Source: Algoriphagus sanaruensis (GTDB lineage Bacteria > Bacteroidota > Bacteroidia > Cytophagales > Cyclobacteriaceae). From it: DNA of 64,000 nucleotides. The position numbers were made by a program, and so were the translations under genes. Positions 17,166 through 25,599 of this stretch are shown here, piece by piece (position 1 is the stretch's first letter; every line of letters starts with the position of its first letter). Where the stretch lies: the NCBI RefSeq assembly GCF_001593605.1, contig NZ_CP012836.1, positions 2,236,501-2,300,500 of the forward strand, written 5' to 3'. Under the pieces are notes generated by a model. That model saw nothing but the letters and a program-made list of their open reading frames with translations, was not told the origin of the DNA and made no database searches.

Positions 17166-18281
17166 TTAAGCTAAGAATTTATCCACTGGGGTATATGGCA
17201 TATCAAATGCTTCAGCTACAGCTTTATAAACTATTTCTCCTTGAATCACATTTAGACCCGGAACAAGTTCAGCGTTTTCTTGCGCTGCTTTTTTCCATCC
17301 TTTGTCTGCGAGTTGGATTGCATAGGGAAGAGTTGCATTTGTTAATGCCAAAGTAGAAGTGTAAGGAACTGCGCCTGGCATGTTTGCTACGCAATAGTGA
17401 ACTACATCATCGATAACAAAAGTTGGGTTTTCGTGAGTTGTTGGCTTACACGTTTCAATACATCCACCTTGATCTACCGCTACGTCCACCAATACTGCCC
17501 CTTTCTTCATGACTTTGAGCATATCTCTAGTAATCAAATGAGGAGCCTTGGCACCTGGAATCAAAACTGCTCCAATAATCAAGTCAGCTTGCTTGATCAT
17601 TTCACGAATATTATATTCGTTAGACATCATGGTTTTGACATTTTTTGGCATGACGTCATCCAAGTATCTCATTCGCGGAAGGGAAACATCCATGATGGTG
17701 ACATCGGCTCCCATTCCGGCAGCCATCCAAGCAGCTTGAGTTCCTACAATTCCACCACCTAGGATCAATACTTTGGCTGGAAGAACACCGGGAACACCAC
17801 CTAAAAGAATTCCTCGTCCACCCAGTGGTTTTTCTAGGTAGTTGGCTCCTTTCTGAATAGCCATTCTACCCGCTACTTCGGACATCGGAACTAAAAGTGG
17901 TAAGCTTCGGTCTGCTTTTTCAACAGTTTCATAAGCCAAACAAACTGCCTTTCGGGCTACCATTGCCTTGGTTAGAGGTTCGTAGGAAGCAAAATGGAAG
18001 TAAGTAAACAAGAGCTGATTTTCTTTGATCAGTGCATATTCTGATTCAATTGGCTCTTTTACTTTGATAATCATTTCAGCAATCTCATAGGTCGCTTCGA
18101 TAGTAGGAAGAATTGTCGCTCCAGCAGCTTCGTATTCTGCATCACTAAATCCACTTCCTACACCAGCAGTATGCTGAACGTAAACAGTATGACCTCTTTT
18201 TACAAGTTCTTTTGCACCGGCAGGAGTGAGCGCTACACGGTTTTCATTGTTTTTGATTTCCTTTGGAACACCTATGATCAT
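17166..18281 (-). CDS. ald: Alanine dehydrogenase
   Basis: A 371-residue NAD-dependent alanine dehydrogenase of full family length. It has the start MIIGVPKEIKNNENRVALTP, the substrate-binding segment QLLFTYFHFASYEPL, the Rossmann motif VLILGGGIVGTQAAWMAAGMGADV and the late HYCVANMPGAVPYTSTLALTNATLPY. It interconverts alanine with pyruvate and ammonia. It is monocistronic, with a perfect -7 box 34 nt upstream and a strong terminator after it. The divergent neighbour encodes the E1 of a 2-oxoacid dehydrogenase, so both could take part in amino-acid use. Confidence 0.97.
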   Translation of the reverse strand: MIIGVPKEIKNNENRVALTPAGAKELVKRGHTVYVQHTAGVGSGFSDAEYEAAGATILPTIEATYEIAEMIIKVKEPIESEYALIKENQLLFTYFHFASYEPLTKAMVARKAVCLAYETVEKADRSLPLLVPMSEVAGRMAIQKGANYLEKPLGGRGILLGGVPGVLPAKVLILGGGIVGTQAAWMAAGMGADVTIMDVSLPRMRYLDDVMPKNVKTMMSNEYNIREMIKQADLIIGAVLIPGAKAPHLITRDMLKVMKKGAVLVDVAVDQGGCIETCKPTTHENPTFVIDDVVHYCVANMPGAVPYTSTLALTNATLPYAIQLADKGWKKAAQENAELVPGLNVIQGEIVYKAVAEAFDMPYTPVDKFLA

Positions 18282-18315
18282 GGCTAAGTTTATTTGGATT
18301 TTTATTCAACTGCCG

Positions 18316-18323
18316 CAAAGATA
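18316..18323 (-). promoter_or_regulatory. -7 box of the ald promoter
   Basis: TATCTTTG on the minus strand matches TAnnTTTG, 34 nt before the ald ATG. No -33 TTTG was found at the standard spacing. Confidence 0.6.
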
Positions 18324-18629
18324 AGAAGCAAATGATATTGGTTTTGCTATTTGGCAAATAGTGTTTGGTGGTGATTTTGTTTCGGTCTTATTTTTGAAAT
18401 AAAATTTTATAATTATTCTGTAATTGTACTTTTATTCCAATTTTTCATTTTTAAAAAGAAAAAATTTTGAAAATTTTTTTGGGTTTTCATCCACAAATCA
18501 AAAACAGGCTAATTTATTTGAATTCCTTTTAATGATTTGTAAATTCTATAATGACAAAATTTTATATGGTTAAATTATTTTTCTGATTTAAAATTCAAAA
18601 TATTCAACTGAAAATATCTGGAATTGAAA

Positions 18630-18660
18630 TTTGTACAGGGAAGGATTTTGGTTATTTTTG
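18630..18660 (+). promoter_or_regulatory. Complete Bacteroidota promoter of the E1 gene
   Basis: TTTG (18630-18633), 19 nt, TATTTTTG (18653-18660): a full match to the -33/-7 consensus of the Bacteroidota primary sigma factor. It is about 50 nt upstream of the ATG at 18710. Confidence 0.75.
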
Positions 18661-18709
18661 GAAAGTTTGAATACCCTACCCAAAATAGCTTTAGTTAATT
18701 TCTAGTATT

Positions 18710-21121
18710 ATGCCGCAATTGAAATCCTCAACAATCACGGAAACCATTCGCCCTCGAGAGGAAATTTTGAATGATTTCCGAATTGCCAGTTTAAGCCGCC
18801 ATGCTTCCCTGATGGGAAGAAAGGAAGTGTTTATGGGTAAAGCAAAGTTTGGAATTTTCGGAGATGGAAAAGAGCTTGCCCAGATTGCGATGGCAAAGGC
18901 ATTTAAGAAAGGAGATTTCAGGTCTGGATATTACCGGGACCAGACGTTTATGATGGCTTTAGGAGAGCTTTCTGTTCAACAATATTTTGCGCAGTTATAT
19001 GCTCACACCAATGTAGAAGCTGATCCTGCTTCTGCTGGCCGCTTGATGAATGGACATTTCGCTACTCGTCTATTAAATGAGGATGGTACTTGGAAGGAGT
19101 TATCTTCTTCTTTTAACTCCGCCGCAGATATTTCTCCTACCGCTGGGCAAATGCCTAAGTTGGTTGGATTGGCCTATGCCTCAAAGCTCTTTCGGCAAAA
19201 TAGTCAGCTGAAGAATCTGAAGGATTTTTCGGTAAATGGAAACGAAGTCGCCTGGGGTACGATAGGCAATGCTTCCACTTCTGAAGGAATGTTTTTTGAA
19301 TCGATAAATGCTGCGGGTGTCCTTCAAATCCCGATGGTAATTTCTATTTGGGATGATCATTTTGGTATTTCTGTTCCTAATGAATACCATACCACCAAAG
19401 GAAATATTTCAGAAGCGTTACAAGGATTTCAGCGAACTGAAACCGAAAAAGGCTTTGAAATTATCCGGGTCAAGGGATGGGATTACGAAGGCTTGGTTAG
19501 GACTTTTGAATATGCTGGAAAGGTAGCCCGTGAGGAACATGTGCCTGTTATGATTCATGTGGAGGAAATGACACAGCCTCAAGGGCACTCGACTTCCGGG
19601 TCTCATGAACGCTACAAGTCTGCGGAACGATTGAAGTGGGAAAAGGATTGGGATTGCATCGCTAAGTTTAGAGAATATATTCTTTCAAATGGAATTGCAA
19701 CGGAAGACCAGTTGGATCAAATAGATTCTGAGGCAAAGACATTAGCAAAAAATCAACGAGAGGCAGCTTGGAATGCATTTTCATCTGAGATTAAAGCGGA
19801 GTTGCAAGAAGCAAAAACGCTCATTCTAAAAGCGGCAGAATCAAGTTCTAGAAAAGTATCTCTTCAGGCAATTGCTGAGGATCTTCAAAAAACTATCAAT
19901 CCTATTCGAAAAGATGTTGTTTCATCTATTCGAAAAGTACTCCTTTTGCTTCGGGCTGAGCCGATAGCCGTTAGACAGCCATTATTGGATTGGTATAAAA
20001 ATCAGAACGAAAAAAATTACGACAGGTATAGTAGCCATTTGTACAGCGAAAATGATTTTTCTGCTGTCAAGGTGAAAGAAATTAAGCCTGCTATCAATGA
20101 GAAATCCCCAATGGTAGACGGTAGGGAAATCCTTCAGGCATTCTTCGATAAGACGCTCGAAAGAGATCCGAGATTCTTTGCTTTCGGGGAAGACGTTGGA
20201 AAAATTGGAGATGTCAATCAAGCATTTGCGAGTCTTCAAGCGAAATATGGAGAACTTCGTGTGACTGATACAGGCATTCGAGAGACAACAATTATTGGTC
20301 AGGGAATTGGAGCGGCATTGAGAGGATTGAGGCCTGTGGCTGAAATTCAATATTTGGATTATTTGATTTATGCTTTGGCAACCCTTTCTGATGATTTGGC
20401 CTGTCTTCATTATCGCACCAAAGGGGGGCAAAAAGCTCCCCTAATCATCCGAACTCGTGGACATCGCCTGGAAGGTGTATGGCATTCTGGATCACCCATG
20501 GGAATGATTTTGTCTACGCTTAGAGGATTGAATGTTTGCGTGCCAAGAGATATGACTCAAGCTGCTGGAATGTACCGAACTCTCCTTGAAGCAGATGAGC
20601 CAGCCATCGTGATTGAGTGCCTAAATGGCTATAGATTGAAGGAAAGACTTCCTGAAAATATTGGAGAATACACAGTTCCGCTAGGTCAGCCTGAGATATT
20701 AAGGGAAGGTACAGATATTACTGTCGTCACTTACGGAAGCATGTGTAGGATTGTGTTAGAAGCTGCCGAAGAACTAGCACAGGTAGGAATTTCAATTGAG
20801 GTGATAGATGTTCAAACCCTGTTGCCATTTGACCTTTCAGGGAAAATTGGAGAATCTATTCGGAAAACCAATCGCGTTCTATTTACGGATGAGGATGTTC
20901 CAGGTGGAGCATCAGCTTATATGATGCAGCAGGTATTGGATCATCAGGATGTTTTCAAATTCCTAGATTCAGAACCACAAACGCTTGCTGCAAAAGCGCA
21001 TCGTCCAGCCTATTCTTCTGACGGTGATTATTTCTCGAAGCCAAGCTCTGATGATTTGGTTGAAAAAATCTACGGAATCATGCATGAAGTAAATCCGAAG
21101 CAGTTTCCCTCCATATATTAA
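18710..21121 (+). CDS. 2-oxoacid (probably branched-chain) dehydrogenase E1, fused alpha and beta subunits
   Basis: An 803-residue protein joining the E1 alpha part (about 1-370: FRSGYYRDQTFMMALGEL, HSTSGSHERYKS) and the E1 beta part (about 470-800: FAFGEDVGKIGDVNQAF, VTDTGIRETTIIGQGIGAAL, EDVPGGASAYMMQQVL). It decarboxylates 2-oxoacids with TPP and feeds an E2 lipoyl enzyme that is not in the window. In the alpha half the usual GDG TPP motif reads GTIGNASTSEGMFFESINAAG. This variant still keeps the SEG segment, and its effect on TPP binding is uncertain. Substrate assignment to branched-chain 2-oxoacids is by family and is not certain. It is driven by its own promoter and ends at a strong terminator. 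Confidence 0.88.
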   Translation: MPQLKSSTITETIRPREEILNDFRIASLSRHASLMGRKEVFMGKAKFGIFGDGKELAQIAMAKAFKKGDFRSGYYRDQTFMMALGELSVQQYFAQLYAHTNVEADPASAGRLMNGHFATRLLNEDGTWKELSSSFNSAADISPTAGQMPKLVGLAYASKLFRQNSQLKNLKDFSVNGNEVAWGTIGNASTSEGMFFESINAAGVLQIPMVISIWDDHFGISVPNEYHTTKGNISEALQGFQRTETEKGFEIIRVKGWDYEGLVRTFEYAGKVAREEHVPVMIHVEEMTQPQGHSTSGSHERYKSAERLKWEKDWDCIAKFREYILSNGIATEDQLDQIDSEAKTLAKNQREAAWNAFSSEIKAELQEAKTLILKAAESSSRKVSLQAIAEDLQKTINPIRKDVVSSIRKVLLLLRAEPIAVRQPLLDWYKNQNEKNYDRYSSHLYSENDFSAVKVKEIKPAINEKSPMVDGREILQAFFDKTLERDPRFFAFGEDVGKIGDVNQAFASLQAKYGELRVTDTGIRETTIIGQGIGAALRGLRPVAEIQYLDYLIYALATLSDDLACLHYRTKGGQKAPLIIRTRGHRLEGVWHSGSPMGMILSTLRGLNVCVPRDMTQAAGMYRTLLEADEPAIVIECLNGYRLKERLPENIGEYTVPLGQPEILREGTDITVVTYGSMCRIVLEAAEELAQVGISIEVIDVQTLLPFDLSGKIGESIRKTNRVLFTDEDVPGGASAYMMQQVLDHQDVFKFLDSEPQTLAAKAHRPAYSSDGDYFSKPSSDDLVEKIYGIMHEVNPKQFPSIY

Positions 21122-21139
21122 TTTGGAGGTAATCAAATG

Positions 21140-21169
21140 AAAAGGCAGTTCATTTCTGAACTGCCTTTT
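21140..21169. terminator. Bidirectional terminator between the E1 gene and the lipoprotein gene
   Basis: A perfect 13-bp stem (AAAAGGCAGTTCA / TGAACTGCCTTTT) with a TTTC loop lies between convergent genes and is followed by a long T-run on the plus strand. Confidence 0.9.
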
Positions 21170-21170
21170 T

Positions 21171-21845
21171 TTAATTTCTTGTGATTTGTCGCAAGGTCAC
21201 ATCAGGGGAGGAAATCTCATTACTTCGATTGAGCTGTCGATCCTGGATTTGGACATCGATTCGAAGGGTGTCGTTTCTAAAAATACTTTCCCAACCGCTT
21301 GACATCATGCTATAGGAAATTGAGCCTTCCACAGCTTGACCTGCTTCTGAATTTAATATTCTAGGAAATCTTCCATTAAAGGTGGTATAAAACGGAGGGT
21401 CCTGCCATCTGAACTCCGTGTATTGTCCGTTTCTTTTTCTGAAAAACTTGATAAAGATGTTGTACTGATTTTCATTTTGCTCCACCCAAATTGTGTCGTT
21501 CACAGTTTGGTTGTTAATGATTGGATTAACTACCCAATCGATGGGATTATAGCTTGGTGCTTCAGCAGGTCTGCGGGAATAAGTGATTAGATTTCCTACA
21601 AAATCACGCTTGTAATTCAGGGGGTTAAATGGAGGATTGATGTCGGTGGCTGAAAGCCCCAAATCACCCTCAGCATCTTTAAATCTTACAGTAATAATTA
21701 AGGAATCCTGACCGCTTGTCGGCACATACTCTAAATCGGAGAATTCAATTTCCGGGACAGAAGGAAAGTTTTCAGGTGGACTGATACAAGAAGTCCAAGT
21801 CAAAACTGCCATTAAGAATATTCCAGAATAGTTTTTTAATCGCAT
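21171..21845 (-). CDS. Lipoprotein of unknown function
   Basis: A 224-residue lipoprotein precursor with a lipobox ending WTSC (Cys20). The mature part is rich in beta-strand-like sequence and contains VRFKDAEGDLGLSATD, an acidic DxxGDxG loop of the kind that can bind calcium in beta-sandwich lipoproteins, and DTLRIDVQIQDRQLNRSNE. I do not recognise a named domain. It is divergent from the LuxE-like gene. Its stop directly abuts the terminator it shares with the E1 gene. Confidence 0.8.
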   Translation of the reverse strand: MRLKNYSGIFLMAVLTWTSCISPPENFPSVPEIEFSDLEYVPTSGQDSLIITVRFKDAEGDLGLSATDINPPFNPLNYKRDFVGNLITYSRRPAEAPSYNPIDWVVNPIINNQTVNDTIWVEQNENQYNIFIKFFRKRNGQYTEFRWQDPPFYTTFNGRFPRILNSEAGQAVEGSISYSMMSSGWESIFRNDTLRIDVQIQDRQLNRSNEISSPDVTLRQITRN

Positions 21846-21913
21846 GAGCCAAGGGTAAATTTACCACCGAAAATACGCTTTGTTTCCATAGGAAAAACGC
21901 AAATTATAAAACG

Positions 21914-22909
21914 ATGCAAGAATTCAAAAGTTTTTCTGAACGAGTCAGAAATTTGAAAAAAGGAGAATTTGAATCTCTTGCTCTTGATCTGTTCCAATTT
22001 CAGGCTAGGGAGAATGCCTTATACAAGGAATATCTTCAAATAAGAGGTATTACACCTGCTAAGGTTTCTAGCATTCAAGAAATTCCTTTTCTACCCATTC
22101 GTTTTTTTAAAGACCATTCAGTCGTTTGTTGGGACAAGGAAGAATTTTCTCAGTTTTATTCCAGTAGCGGAACTACAGGAATGATAACAAGTAAGCATTT
22201 CATTTGGTCAGAGGAATGGTATTTAAATCACGCGAAAACCATTTTTGAAAACACCTATGGTTCCTTAAGAAACTATCATTTTTTAGCGCTTTTACCAGCC
22301 TATTTAGAGCGGCCCGGAAGTAGTCTTGTGTCCATGGCGAATTATTTTATTCAGGAAAGTCAATCGCCTTATTCAGGATTTTATTTGTACAATCAGGATG
22401 AATTATTGGCCATGCTAGATTTTTTAAAAACAAGCGAAAAAAAGGTAATTCTACTCGGAGTTACCTTTGCTCTCCTGGATTTGGCTGAGTCTGGAAAACC
22501 CTTTTATTCATCAGAAAATTTAGTGGTGATGGAAACAGGCGGAATGAAAGGAAGGAGAAAAGAAATGATTCGAGAAGAAGTTCACTCCATTTTAAAGTCA
22601 TTTTTTAAAGTGGATACCATCCATTCTGAATATGGAATGACTGAGATGATGTCACAGGCTTATTCGAGGGGAGAAGGGAAATATAAATTACCAGAAAGCG
22701 TTCGAGTGTTGTTACGTGATGTGAATGATCCATGGTCCTGGTCCAACCGTTCACAAGGAGGAATCAACGTGATTGACCTTGGGAATTTTCATTCTTGTGC
22801 TTTTTTGGAAACTCAAGATCTGGGAAGAATGGATAAAGACGGGAATTTAGAGGTCCTTGGAAGAATAGATAATTCTGAAATCCGTGGGTGCAACTTATTG
22901 GTGCAGTAA
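21914..22909 (+). CDS. LuxE-like acyl-protein synthetase / acyl-activating enzyme
   Basis: A 331-residue protein of the LuxE/PaaK-type ANL fold. It has the adenylate loop FYSSSGTTGMITSKHFIWS, a central VVMETGGMKGRRKEMIREE, the HSEYGMTEMMSQAYSRGEGK motif and the late DLGRMDKDGNLEVLGRIDNSEIRG. It should activate a carboxylic acid as acyl-AMP and pass it to a thiol or carrier. There is no lux operon, acyl carrier protein or reductase next to it, so luminescence is excluded; the acceptor is unknown. The ATG at 21914 has no upstream alternative. It appears monocistronic. Confidence 0.85.
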   Translation: MQEFKSFSERVRNLKKGEFESLALDLFQFQARENALYKEYLQIRGITPAKVSSIQEIPFLPIRFFKDHSVVCWDKEEFSQFYSSSGTTGMITSKHFIWSEEWYLNHAKTIFENTYGSLRNYHFLALLPAYLERPGSSLVSMANYFIQESQSPYSGFYLYNQDELLAMLDFLKTSEKKVILLGVTFALLDLAESGKPFYSSENLVVMETGGMKGRRKEMIREEVHSILKSFFKVDTIHSEYGMTEMMSQAYSRGEGKYKLPESVRVLLRDVNDPWSWSNRSQGGINVIDLGNFHSCAFLETQDLGRMDKDGNLEVLGRIDNSEIRGCNLLVQ

Positions 22910-23037
22910 TTGCGATCTTAAAAATTATTAAACATCTTTGATTAGAATGATCTTAGGTCTGATTAGAAAAATAGTCCCGAGATTAATTTTTATCAGTCAG
23001 ATTTAAACCTAAAAAATACTTACTAAACGATACAAAA

Positions 23038-23157
23038 ATGAAAAGAATTGCCTCAATTGCACTATTGATTGGAGTCCTAGCTTTAGGCGCTTGCGCATCA
23101 AGTAAACCTTGTCCAGCCTACGCAAAGGCTTCAGTTTCCACTCGAGCTAATGGATAA
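23038..23157 (+). CDS. 39-residue lipoprotein precursor
   Basis: A short gene of 40 codons: ATG AAA AGA start, h-region of isoleucine, leucine and alanine, lipobox LGAC (Cys19), then a 20-residue mature peptide beginning CASSKPCPAYAKA and ending in TAA. The classic n/h/c layout of a type II signal, an appropriate start and its own terminator directly after the stop (17-bp stem from 23157) argue that it is real. Function is unknown; tiny lipoproteins with a CPxY-type mature part occur in Bacteroidota (from general knowledge, not checked). No convincing promoter was found upstream. Confidence 0.65.
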   Translation: MKRIASIALLIGVLALGACASSKPCPAYAKASVSTRANG

Positions 23158-23194
23158 AAAAAATATGCTGACTTAATAGTCAGCATATTTTTTT
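23157..23194. terminator. Bidirectional terminator shared by the small lipoprotein and the response regulator
   Basis: A perfect 17-bp stem (A-tract plus TATGCTGACT, loop TAAT, complement plus T-tract) overlaps the last codons and stop of the minus-strand regulator gene and begins at the stop of the plus-strand lipoprotein gene. Confidence 0.9.
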
Positions 23195-24330
23195 ACGTCT
23201 TCTAGGCTTATCTCTTTTTCACCCAAAATCACCAGTCGCTCGACAACGTTTCTGAGCTCACGAATATTACCTGTCCAAGGAAATTCTTGAAGTTTGGAAA
23301 TGGCATCTGATGAAATCTTTTTGCAAGCATCGCCACTTTCCGCAGCAATATCTTCTAAAAACTTATTCACCAATAGCGGAATATCTTCTTTTCGATCCTT
23401 CAAGGCAGGTACTTGAATCAAGATTACACTTAATCGGTGATAGAGGTCTTCTCTAAATCGTCCCGCTTCAATTTCTTTTTTCAAATCCTTATTTGTAGCC
23501 GCTAAAACACGCACATCGACTTTGATGTCTTTATCACTACCGACTCGATTGATCAAATTTTCTTGTAGCGCACGAAGGACCTTGGATTGTGCTGAAAGCG
23601 ACATGTCTCCAATTTCATCTAAAAATAAAGTTCCTCCTTGTGCCTGCTCAAATTTACCTGCCCGCTGTTTGTGTGCTGATGTAAAAGCACCTTTTTCATG
23701 ACCGAACAATTCAGATTCGATCAATTCAGAAGGGATTGCCGCACAGTTTACGGCAACAAAAGGCTCTTGAGCTCGATTGCTTTTTTGATGGATCCAATGA
23801 GCTACTAGTTCTTTTCCCGTACCATTTGGTCCGGTGATTAATACACGGGCATCAGTTGGCGCCACTTTTTCGATGGTGTCTTTTACTCGAGCGATGGCAG
23901 GTGAATTTCCCACCATGTCAAACTTTTTCGAGAGCTTCTTTTTTAAGACTTTGGTTTCACTGACCAAGTTCTTTTTCTCTAAAGCATTACGAACCGTAAG
24001 CAAAAGGCGATTTAAGTCTGGGGGTTTGGGAATAAAATCAAATGCCCCTTTTTTGGTTGCTTCTACAGCCGTTTCAATGGTCCCATGGGCTGAGATCATG
24101 ATAAACTGTGGGGATTTTTCCAGGGATTTGGCGTGATCGAGAACTTCGATTCCATCCATCTTTGGCATTTTAATGTCACAAAGCACCAAATCATATTCCT
24201 CCTCTTTCAGTTTTGCCAAGCCGTCTTCCCCGTCTTGGGCTTCAGTTACTTCAAATTTTTCGTATTCTAAAATTTCTCGAAGCGATGCACGAATAAATCG
24301 CTCGTCGTCAATTATCAGGATTTTTGGCAT
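23173..24330 (-). CDS. Sigma-54 activating response regulator (NtrC type) lacking the DNA-binding domain
   Basis: A 385-residue protein: receiver domain (about 1-120, phospho-acceptor Asp52 in DLVLCDIKMPKMDG, Lys101) and AAA+ sigma-54 activator domain (about 138-370: Walker A GPNGTGKE at 167-174, Walker B GTLFLDEIGDM at 233-243, FREDLYHRLSV, WTGNIRELRN). The sigma-54 contact loop reads GAFTSA (214-219), not GAFTGA. The chain ends at KKYADY, with no C-terminal Fis-type helix-turn-helix, so it would act on sigma-54 without DNA contact or by other partners. Its partner kinase is not in the window. The ATG is 24 nt after the 3' end of rnpB on the same strand, so readthrough from rnpB is possible. 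Confidence 0.92.
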   Translation of the reverse strand: MPKILIIDDERFIRASLREILEYEKFEVTEAQDGEDGLAKLKEEEYDLVLCDIKMPKMDGIEVLDHAKSLEKSPQFIMISAHGTIETAVEATKKGAFDFIPKPPDLNRLLLTVRNALEKKNLVSETKVLKKKLSKKFDMVGNSPAIARVKDTIEKVAPTDARVLITGPNGTGKELVAHWIHQKSNRAQEPFVAVNCAAIPSELIESELFGHEKGAFTSAHKQRAGKFEQAQGGTLFLDEIGDMSLSAQSKVLRALQENLINRVGSDKDIKVDVRVLAATNKDLKKEIEAGRFREDLYHRLSVILIQVPALKDRKEDIPLLVNKFLEDIAAESGDACKKISSDAISKLQEFPWTGNIRELRNVVERLVILGEKEISLEDVKKYADY

Positions 24331-24353
24331 ATGCTGTAAATTAAAGAAAAAAA

Positions 24354-24756
24354 GTGCAAGTCTATAAGCCGGGTTCTGTATCCCGATAAATCGGGATTCT
24401 TGTCATTTATCTTGATTCTGATTCACACCAGAACTCTATCGATCTACCCACCCCGGAATCCTACTTCGAAAAGTAAGAATCGAACGAGCAGCTCTTTGCC
24501 CGGGGCCTATTTGATCTTTCAACCCATAAGGTTTGCCATGCCTCCTTCATCACTGTCGGAGCGGTGGGCTCTTACCCCACCTTTTCACCCTTATCCCGAT
24601 AGAAAGCTATCAGGACGGTTTGTTTTCTGTGGCACTAGCTGTCTTTTTACCGTCTCCAGTAAAAAGCCTTCCCGTTAGGAAGTATGGCGCTCTATGTTGC
24701 CCGGACTTTCCTCCCCAGTTATTCGAAAATCACTAAGGCGACAAGACAACTTGCAC
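24354..24756 (-). ncRNA. rnpB: RNase P RNA, bacterial type A
   Basis: The minus strand carries the universal RNase P RNA landmarks. Near the 5' end stands GAGGAAAGTCCGGGC (P4 and flanks), in the middle the L15 tRNA-CCA-binding stretch GGGGTAAGAGCCCACCGC, and near the 3' end ACAGAACCCGGCTTATAGAC. The ends pair as P1: GTGCAAGT at the 5' end and ACTTGCAC at the 3' end, giving about 403 nt. The 3' end is followed by a T-rich run. RNase P RNA is the catalytic part that trims tRNA 5' leaders with protein RnpA. Short plus-strand open frames over this stretch are accidental. Exact ends are set by P1 pairing and may be off by a few bases. Confidence 0.97.
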
Positions 24757-24917
24757 GCAGCAAAGAACGGGAAAATCCTTGAACCAGTTTCGAAAATCTT
24801 GTCCAAGAAAAAAAATCAAAAAAAGATTGAAAATTTTTCAGGTTTTAGAAACATTCCAAATCTCCTTCTGTTATTATACTCAAAGGCTAAAATAGCTTTT
24901 CTTCATAGTGCTGGGTT

Positions 24918-24948
24918 GAGCCGCTCCGAAAGGAGCGGTTCTTTTTTT
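24918..24948 (+). terminator. Plus-strand terminator with no evident gene in front
   Basis: A 10-bp stem (GAGCCGCTCC / GGAGCGGTTC, one G-U) with a GAAA tetraloop and a run of seven T lies between divergent rnpB and the DUF3109 gene. It could end a short unannotated RNA starting between 24757 and 24917, or act as a leader attenuator. Confidence 0.75.
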
Positions 24949-24994
24949 ACCTAGTCAATCCCCACATTCTAACTTCCCAAGTTGACTTTATTTT

Positions 24995-25002
24995 TACCTT
25001 TG
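24995..25002 (+). promoter_or_regulatory. -7 box of the DUF3109 gene promoter
   Basis: TACCTTTG matches TAnnTTTG and ends 16 nt before the ATG at 25019, giving a leader of about 10-12 nt. No -33 box was seen at the usual spacing. Confidence 0.55.
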
Positions 25003-25018
25003 TGGAAAACCCAATCAA

Positions 25019-25588
25019 ATGATTCTATTAGGTAATACTGTCTTGTCAGACGATATCAAAGAAAATTTTTTTGTCTGTGACCTAGAAGCTTGTAAAGGCG
25101 CCTGTTGCGTAGAAGGCGATGCAGGAGCTCCGCTCGAAGACGATGAAACCAAAATCTTAGAGGAAATTTATCCCATTGTCAAAGACTACATTACTGAAGA
25201 AGGACGAAAAGTCATCGAAGAACAAGGAACTTGGGTTTATGATAAGGATGGGGACAAAGGTACCCCAACCATAAGGGATAATAGGGAATGTGCCTACGCC
25301 CTTTACGATGAAAGAGGAATCCTTAAGTGTGGCATTGAACAAGCTTACTTAGATGGAAAAGTGAATTTTAAAAAGCCAATTTCCTGTCATCTCTATCCTA
25401 TTCGAATTACAAAATACGATCAGTACGATGCCATAAATTACGATCGATGGCATATCTGTGATCCTGCTTGCCAGCTTGGTAAAAGTCTTCAAGTTCCGCT
25501 TTATAAATTCTTGAAAGACGCATTGATTCGCAAATATGGGGAAGCTTGGTATGAAGAATTGATCCAGGAGATTGAGGGCGAATCTTAA
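25019..25588 (+). CDS. DUF3109 family cysteine-rich protein
   Basis: A 189-residue protein with clustered cysteines: [11 protein letters not shown] near residues 20-31, then CAYALYD, KCGIEQA, SCHLYPI and [10 protein letters not shown]. This is the DUF3109 pattern, related to the zinc/iron-chelating YkgJ-like cysteine cluster proteins, so a metal or Fe-S centre is likely. The function is unknown. The protein is soluble, with no signal. It has its own promoter after the terminator at 24918-24948 and no partner gene on the same strand. Confidence 0.9.
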   Translation: MILLGNTVLSDDIKENFFVCDLEACKGACCVEGDAGAPLEDDETKILEEIYPIVKDYITEEGRKVIEEQGTWVYDKDGDKGTPTIRDNRECAYALYDERGILKCGIEQAYLDGKVNFKKPISCHLYPIRITKYDQYDAINYDRWHICDPACQLGKSLQVPLYKFLKDALIRKYGEAWYEELIQEIEGES

Positions 25589-25599
25589 TCTATCGGTGA

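Larger units (their letters stand above)
18282..18709. other. 428-nt AT-rich intergenic region between ald and the E1 gene
   Basis: It holds the two divergent promoters listed separately. The middle (about 18340-18630) has long A and T tracts, consistent with bent DNA or an upstream element. I see no ORF with coding character and no RNA motif there. Confidence 0.6.

Noticed and set aside
19982..20431. 149-codon minus-strand open frame inside the fused E1 gene
   Set aside because: Overlaps the conserved E1 beta start on the plus strand; no recognisable domain.
21914..22909. Possible bioluminescence function of the LuxE-like protein
   Set aside because: No luxA, B, C or D, and LuxE-fold acyl-activating enzymes are common outside lux operons. 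The luciferase-like enzyme at 56954 is far away and a general flavin oxidoreductase.
24400..24954. Plus-strand open frames over and after rnpB
   Set aside because: The stretch carries conserved RNase P RNA elements on the minus strand; translations are proline/serine-rich and match nothing.
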